Source of the DNA: an uncultured Idiomarina sp.
Lineage (GTDB): Bacteria; Pseudomonadota; Gammaproteobacteria; Enterobacterales; Alteromonadaceae
Assembly (NCBI GenBank): GCA_946885915.1
Contig: CAMPHF010000004.1
Location: 1-64,000, forward strand
Reading direction: 5' to 3'
Length of the DNA stretch: 64,000 nt
Shown: one piece after another, positions 59,476 through 64,000 of the stretch
Layout: each line of letters starts with the position of its first letter
Numbering within the stretch: the stretch's first letter is position 1
Notes under the pieces: model-generated
Seen by the model: only the letters and a program-made list of their open reading frames with translations
Databases searched by the model: none
What the model was told of the DNA's origin: nothing
Program-made: the position numbers and the translations under genes

Positions 59476-60030
59476 ATGAGCACAACAGCGGCATCGATTG
59501 AGAGCGTCTTTCGGGCTGGCGGGGTGTTTGCTTATCCCACCGAAGCCGTGTTCGGGCTTGGCTGCGACCCGCGTCAAAGTGCGGCTATCGAAAAAATACT
59601 TAACTTAAAAGGCCGCCCCCAACACAAAGGCCTCATTTTGCTCGCTGCCGATTATAGCCAATTATTGCCCTATGTAGACGACCAAGCCATTCCTCAAGAC
59701 AAGCGCTTTGCGGTGTTTTCTCATTGGCCGGGCCCGGTTACGTTATTGCTACCTGCGCGCGCCGATTGTCCCGCGCTATTACGCGGCGAGCATCAGACCA
59801 TAGCTGCGCGGGTTACGGCTTTCGCGCCGGCGCGGGCACTTTGCAAACAGTTAGGCTCGGCGATTGTTTCGACCAGCGCCAACCGGGCGGGCGAACCAGC
59901 ACTGATGACCGCGGCCGCGGTTGCTGCCGAATTTGGCAGCGCTATAGATTATATTGTCACGGGTGAAACTGGCGGTGCCGCAGCACCGTCGCGTATTATT
60001 GACCCGCTTAGCGGTATTCAATATCGGTAA
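59476..60030 (+). CDS. tsaC: Threonylcarbamoyl-AMP synthase TsaC
   Basis: TsaC makes threonylcarbamoyl-AMP for t6A37 modification of tRNAs reading ANN codons. The 184-residue protein is a short Sua5/YciO/YrdC domain with AYPTEAVFGLGCDPR, KIL-NLKGRPQHKGLIL, and STSANRAGEPA. It lacks the extra Sua5 domain, as expected for gammaproteobacteria. It lies 4 bases after the zinc-ribbon gene and 28 bases before hemF. Confidence 0.97.
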   Translation: MSTTAASIESVFRAGGVFAYPTEAVFGLGCDPRQSAAIEKILNLKGRPQHKGLILLAADYSQLLPYVDDQAIPQDKRFAVFSHWPGPVTLLLPARADCPALLRGEHQTIAARVTAFAPARALCKQLGSAIVSTSANRAGEPALMTAAAVAAEFGSAIDYIVTGETGGAAAPSRIIDPLSGIQYR

Positions 60031-60039
60031 TTCAACTAG

Positions 60040-61407
<1,368 letters not shown>

Positions 61408-61409
<2 letters not shown>

Positions 61410-62247
61410 GGCGTTATTTACCGTATTTGGCAGTCCGATAAAACAGAGCTTATCACCGCAAATTCATCGGGCCTTTGCCGATGAGTTTGGGTTGCTCAAT
61501 GAATATAGCCGTAGTTTATCATCCCCTGGTCGCTTTGCTGGCGCTGTTGCCCAATTTTTTCGTCGTGGCGGGGCTGGGGCGAATGTCACCATGCCATTTA
61601 AAGACGCGGCCTTTGCGCTGGTCACCCACACCACGGCCCGCGCTCGCGAGGCGGCGGCGGTAAACACCTTAATACCGCTCGGGCATGGTCAGCTGCTGGG
61701 AGATTCCACCGATGGGCTGGGGCTTTACCATGATTTACGTCGTTTGCAGCCCGCCGCGCTTGCTGGGCGCATGGTTACCGTTATTGGTGCTGGTGGTGCC
61801 GCGCGTAGTGCAATTCATAGTTTACTGGCGTTAGCCGATGTCGCCCAAGTGCAGGTATTGAATCGAACACCAGCCAAAGCCGCTACTATTGTTGCCGACT
61901 GTGTCGCCCAATATGGCGCGACCCGATGCCAGTTAGGCGATTGGCATGCGCCGCTGCCAACTGCGCTGATCATTAATGCCACTGGTGCTGCATTGCAAGG
62001 GCAGCAGTTGGTATTGCCGAATGCGTTATGGGCTGAGGCCGAAGTAGCCTATGATATGACTTATGCGGCGGAACCGACCGCGTTCATGCAAAGCGCCAGC
62101 TATGCCGGCGTCGCACTGGTGAGCGATGGCTTAGGCATGTTGGTCGAACAGGCTGCGCTTAGTTTCGCTTTATGGCACGATGGGTTAATGCCGCGCACCG
62201 CGCCAGTCTTAGCACAACTCAGACAGTTGCTAACCGAGGATGCTTAA
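61408..62247 (+). CDS. aroE: Shikimate dehydrogenase (NADP+)
   Basis: AroE reduces 3-dehydroshikimate to shikimate for aromatic amino acid synthesis. The 279-residue protein starts MALFTVFGSPIKQSLSPQIH, with the shikimate-binding SxS motif, then NVTMPFKDAAF with the catalytic lysine. The NADP loop is VIGAGGAARSAIHSLL, followed by NRTPAKA. The ATG at 61408 is favoured by AAGG 5 bases before it. The first 20 residues of the longer frame read globin sequence backwards and are rejected. Confidence 0.96.
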
Positions 62248-62252
62248 TCACC

Positions 62253-62969
62253 ATGACCACGCCAACTGAAGCTGCTCAACCGTTAAAGCGGGCGCGCCAG
62301 CCAAAGCAAAAAGAGCAGCGACGCGATGCATTTTTACAAGCGGCCCTAGAGCTATTTATTGCGGCCAATGGCCAATTACCAAAAATGGCCGATGTTGCTA
62401 CGCGGTGCCAGCTAGCCAAGGGCACTGCCTACATTTACTTCGATACCAAAGAAGAAATGTTTTTAACCTTGCTGGAGCAGCAACAACAAAGCTGGCATCA
62501 AAAAATCCAGCGTGAGGTGCGCCGCCCCCAACAGCCCCAAGCCAGCGATGTATGGCAAGCGCTACAAAGCTGGGAAACCGATGCACCGCAGTTGTGGCGC
62601 TTAGCGGCTTTGTATCAACCACTATTGGAAACCACTTTAGATAGTAAGTTGGTGCTTGCTTATCGCACCCGGTCGGGGCAGTTATTTCGACAAACTGCGG
62701 ACAAAATTCGTGAGGCCCTGCAATTACCCGTGGGGCAATCGGCGCTACCCACGCTTATGCAAAGCTATGCCGTGATGTTGGGATTATGGCAGCAAAGCCA
62801 ATTGCCAGCTGCACTCAGTCGAGTAAGTAATGCCAGTGGTGGGCAAGGGTTGACGGTGCCATTAGCTGCGAGCGGAGAGAAAATTATTGTGCCATTGTGG
62901 CAGGCGTTCATTGATGCCAGCGCGCCAGCACCGAAAGCCAAAGGACTAGGCGGGTGGTTTAATCGTTAG
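62253..62969 (+). CDS. TetR-family transcriptional regulator
   Basis: The 238-residue protein has a TetR-type N-terminal helix-turn-helix (RRDAFLQAALELFIAANG, ATRCQLAKGTAYIYFDTKEEMFLTLL, about residues 25-72) and a ligand-binding helical C-terminal domain. The longer frame runs back into aroE, so I start at ATG 62253, although the Shine-Dalgarno (GAGGA) is far at 12 bases. It lies 5 bases after aroE and probably shares its transcript. No target operator could be assigned; the ligand is unknown. Confidence 0.9.
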   Translation: MTTPTEAAQPLKRARQPKQKEQRRDAFLQAALELFIAANGQLPKMADVATRCQLAKGTAYIYFDTKEEMFLTLLEQQQQSWHQKIQREVRRPQQPQASDVWQALQSWETDAPQLWRLAALYQPLLETTLDSKLVLAYRTRSGQLFRQTADKIREALQLPVGQSALPTLMQSYAVMLGLWQQSQLPAALSRVSNASGGQGLTVPLAASGEKIIVPLWQAFIDASAPAPKAKGLGGWFNR

Positions 62970-63229
62970 TCGCGCAGCTGAAGTTCTGGCGACAGGTTGA
63001 TATCACCTTCATGATCAACAGTGGCGAGGTCCTCTCCGCGTTTTACCACCGCCACAGGGCCGCCATCGGTGTTGCGAATAAAAGCTAGCTCATAGCCAAA
63101 TTTCTGTAGTTGATAGACACCAAACTTTTGCTCCATAGATAACCGCTCCCACCATTGATGGGTGTTGAGTTTCACTTGTCGGCGTTCAAATTGGCGCAGT
63201 TGTTCTTGCTCTAACTCACTCAGTGGCAT
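62966..63229 (-). CDS. Small conserved-looking protein of unknown function
   Basis: I do not recognise this 87-residue cytoplasmic protein. It is rich in Glu, Gln, Arg and Leu at the start (SELEQEQLRQFERRQ) with a tryptophan pair (HQWWERLS), then a beta-rich C-terminal half. I start at ATG 63229, because GGAAT lies 4 bases before it; an upstream frame adds 18 residues without support. It is convergent with and overlaps the TetR gene by 4 bases. Confidence 0.75.
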   Translation of the reverse strand: MPLSELEQEQLRQFERRQVKLNTHQWWERLSMEQKFGVYQLQKFGYELAFIRNTDGGPVAVVKRGEDLATVDHEGDINLSPELQLRD

Positions 63230-63360
63230 GCAGATTCCATTGGCGTTGTCGAAGAATAGTTGAATAGTCAACCAATAAAGCATATCGGCAAAAGCCAGGA
63301 TGCGCCACCTTTACGCTGTCAGTGATTGCGATCAAAAAAGATCATCGTCAGATCATAGGC

Positions 63361-63380
63361 TTAGCAACAAGCATTGCTAA
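63361..63380. repeat. 7-bp perfect inverted repeat
   Basis: TTAGCAA (63361-63367) and TTGCTAA (63374-63380) flank a 6-base spacer, within the GATC-rich part of the polA upstream region. It could be an operator for a dimeric regulator or a small hairpin without a T tract. Confidence 0.55.
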
Positions 63381-63756
63381 AGGGTCTAAACAATTAATTA
63401 TTCATAACTAAATAAAACAAAAAACTTGTGATCGAAGACTAGATCGTGGCAAAAGTTGTGTTAATCTACTCGACCGATGTGAGAGAAAAGCGACACGATT
63501 TTCTAAGGTCTTGCTCCCAGCTGTTCACGCCGATTATTGTTACACAAATCGCGCACATCGGTCAGAAAACCGTCTCTTGTCGTTTGGGTTTTCAGCGTAG
63601 TTTCCACAACACGCACAATATAATAAAAATAAGCAGTCAGGGTTCGAGCATTTATATTTACCCTCGTTATTTCAAACACTTAGATGTTTCGCTAGGCTAA
63701 CTCTTTTTTCAAAGACTTGGTCCGCGTAGCTATTTCTTCACAGTATTATCAACAGG

Positions 63757-63765
63757 TTATCCACA
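63757..63765 (-). promoter_or_regulatory. DnaA box upstream of polA
   Basis: TTATCCACA is an exact DnaA box, 85 bases before the polA start. It could link polA expression to initiator levels or titrate DnaA. Confidence 0.6.
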
Positions 63766-63849
63766 TATTGCTGACTGGCGAGAATGCCCGTGGTATGGCA
63801 TGCTTGCGACATTCCTATTGTAGTTTGCTAGCACCGCAGGCGGCCGTTT

Positions 63850-64000
63850 ATGAGTCTCAACATTCCTCAAAATCCATTTGTTCTGGTGGATGGATCTTCT
63901 TATTTATTTCGCGCTTATCATGCGCCACCCCATTTAACCAATTCTCGTGGCGAAGCGACTGGCGCAATATACGGCGTGGTGAACATGTTACGAAGTCTGC
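63850..64000 (+). CDS. polA: DNA polymerase I, N-terminal fragment (cut by window end)
   Basis: This open frame starts with ATG and runs off the window after 50 codons. It begins [20 protein letters not shown] and continues [25 protein letters not shown], the metal-binding start of the 5'-3' exonuclease domain of Pol I ([10 protein letters not shown] with the conserved Asp). The identification is firm although only the first domain's edge is present. The upstream gap holds a DnaA box. Confidence 0.95.
   Translation, partial: MSLNIPQNPFVLVDGSSYLFRAYHAPPHLTNSRGEATGAIYGVVNMLRSL

Larger units (their letters stand above)
63230..63849. promoter_or_regulatory. Non-coding gap upstream of polA with GATC cluster, inverted repeat and DnaA box
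   Basis: I see no convincing gene in these 620 bases. Five GATC sites lie between 63330 and 63445. A perfect inverted repeat TTAGCAA-N6-TTGCTAA is at 63361-63380. An exact DnaA box, TTATCCACA, is at 63757-63765, 85 bases before polA. An 84-codon open frame (63446-63700) has no recognisable features. Promoters for polA and the minus-strand gene must be here; a small RNA is possible. Confidence 0.55.

Noticed and set aside
63446..63700. 84-codon open frame upstream of polA
   Set aside because: No ribosome site, no recognisable features, atypical composition, and it lies in a regulatory gap; most likely a chance frame.

Overview
The window is a 64 kb chromosomal segment around the replication origin of a gammaproteobacterium. 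Gene order and protein features point to the Alteromonadales, and the overall impression is closest to Idiomarinaceae; the family is an inference because no search was possible. There are no rRNA or tRNA genes, insertion sequences, phage genes or CRISPR arrays that I can see. Coding density is very high and base composition is close to 50 % GC, except for a more AT-rich orphan gene at the left edge and AT-rich origin and regulatory gaps.

Layout. (1) 0.1-0.8 kb: an unrecognised exported or anchored protein. (2) 0.85-16.6 kb, all minus strand: glmS, glmU, the F1Fo ATP synthase operon (atpIBEFHAGDC), parB, parA, rsmG, mnmG, then an E. coli-like oriC at 15.9-16.15 kb and mioC. (3) 16.65-28.0 kb: an accessory block lying between mioC and mnmE. 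It holds a MASE1-GGDEF diguanylate cyclase, an S1/P1-type nuclease, an M1-type metallopeptidase coupled to a small exported partner, two small DUF proteins, and an ECF sigma / anti-sigma pair followed by a four-gene secreted set (DUF4331 protein, Ig-like lipoprotein, TPR protein, HupE-like N-terminal domain). (4) 28.06-31.9 kb, minus: mnmE, yidC, yidD, rnpA, rpmH. (5) 32.3-38.4 kb, plus: dnaA, dnaN, recF, gyrB. Two perfect parS sites lie inside recF. (6) 38.5-41.6 kb, minus: glyS, glyQ. (7) 41.7-46.4 kb: tag and a GNAT gene, facing tusA, fadA, fadB. (8) 46.5-52.0 kb, plus: slt, pepQ, yigZ, trkH. (9) 52.0-56.2 kb, minus: def, fmt, rsmB, trkA. (10) 56.3-62.97 kb, mostly plus: a LysM gene, dprA, smg, a topA-type zinc-ribbon gene, tsaC, hemF, a reversed truncated haemoglobin, aroE and a TetR-type regulator. 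(11) 62.97-64 kb: a small unknown gene, a 0.6 kb regulatory gap with a DnaA box and clustered GATC sites, and the first 50 codons of polA.

How the parts work together. Replication initiation (dnaA, two DnaA-box regions, dnaN, gyrB), segregation (ParA, ParB and parS) and ribosome, tRNA and membrane biogenesis sit around the origin as is usual. The least explained part is the 23-28 kb ECF system. The same promoter-like pattern, GCATC-N17-CG, precedes both the sigma gene and the secreted gene set. This suggests an autoregulated regulon feeding an envelope or periplasmic function that is not obvious from the sequence. The set ends in a protein resembling only the soluble N-terminal part of HupE/UreJ-type membrane proteins.
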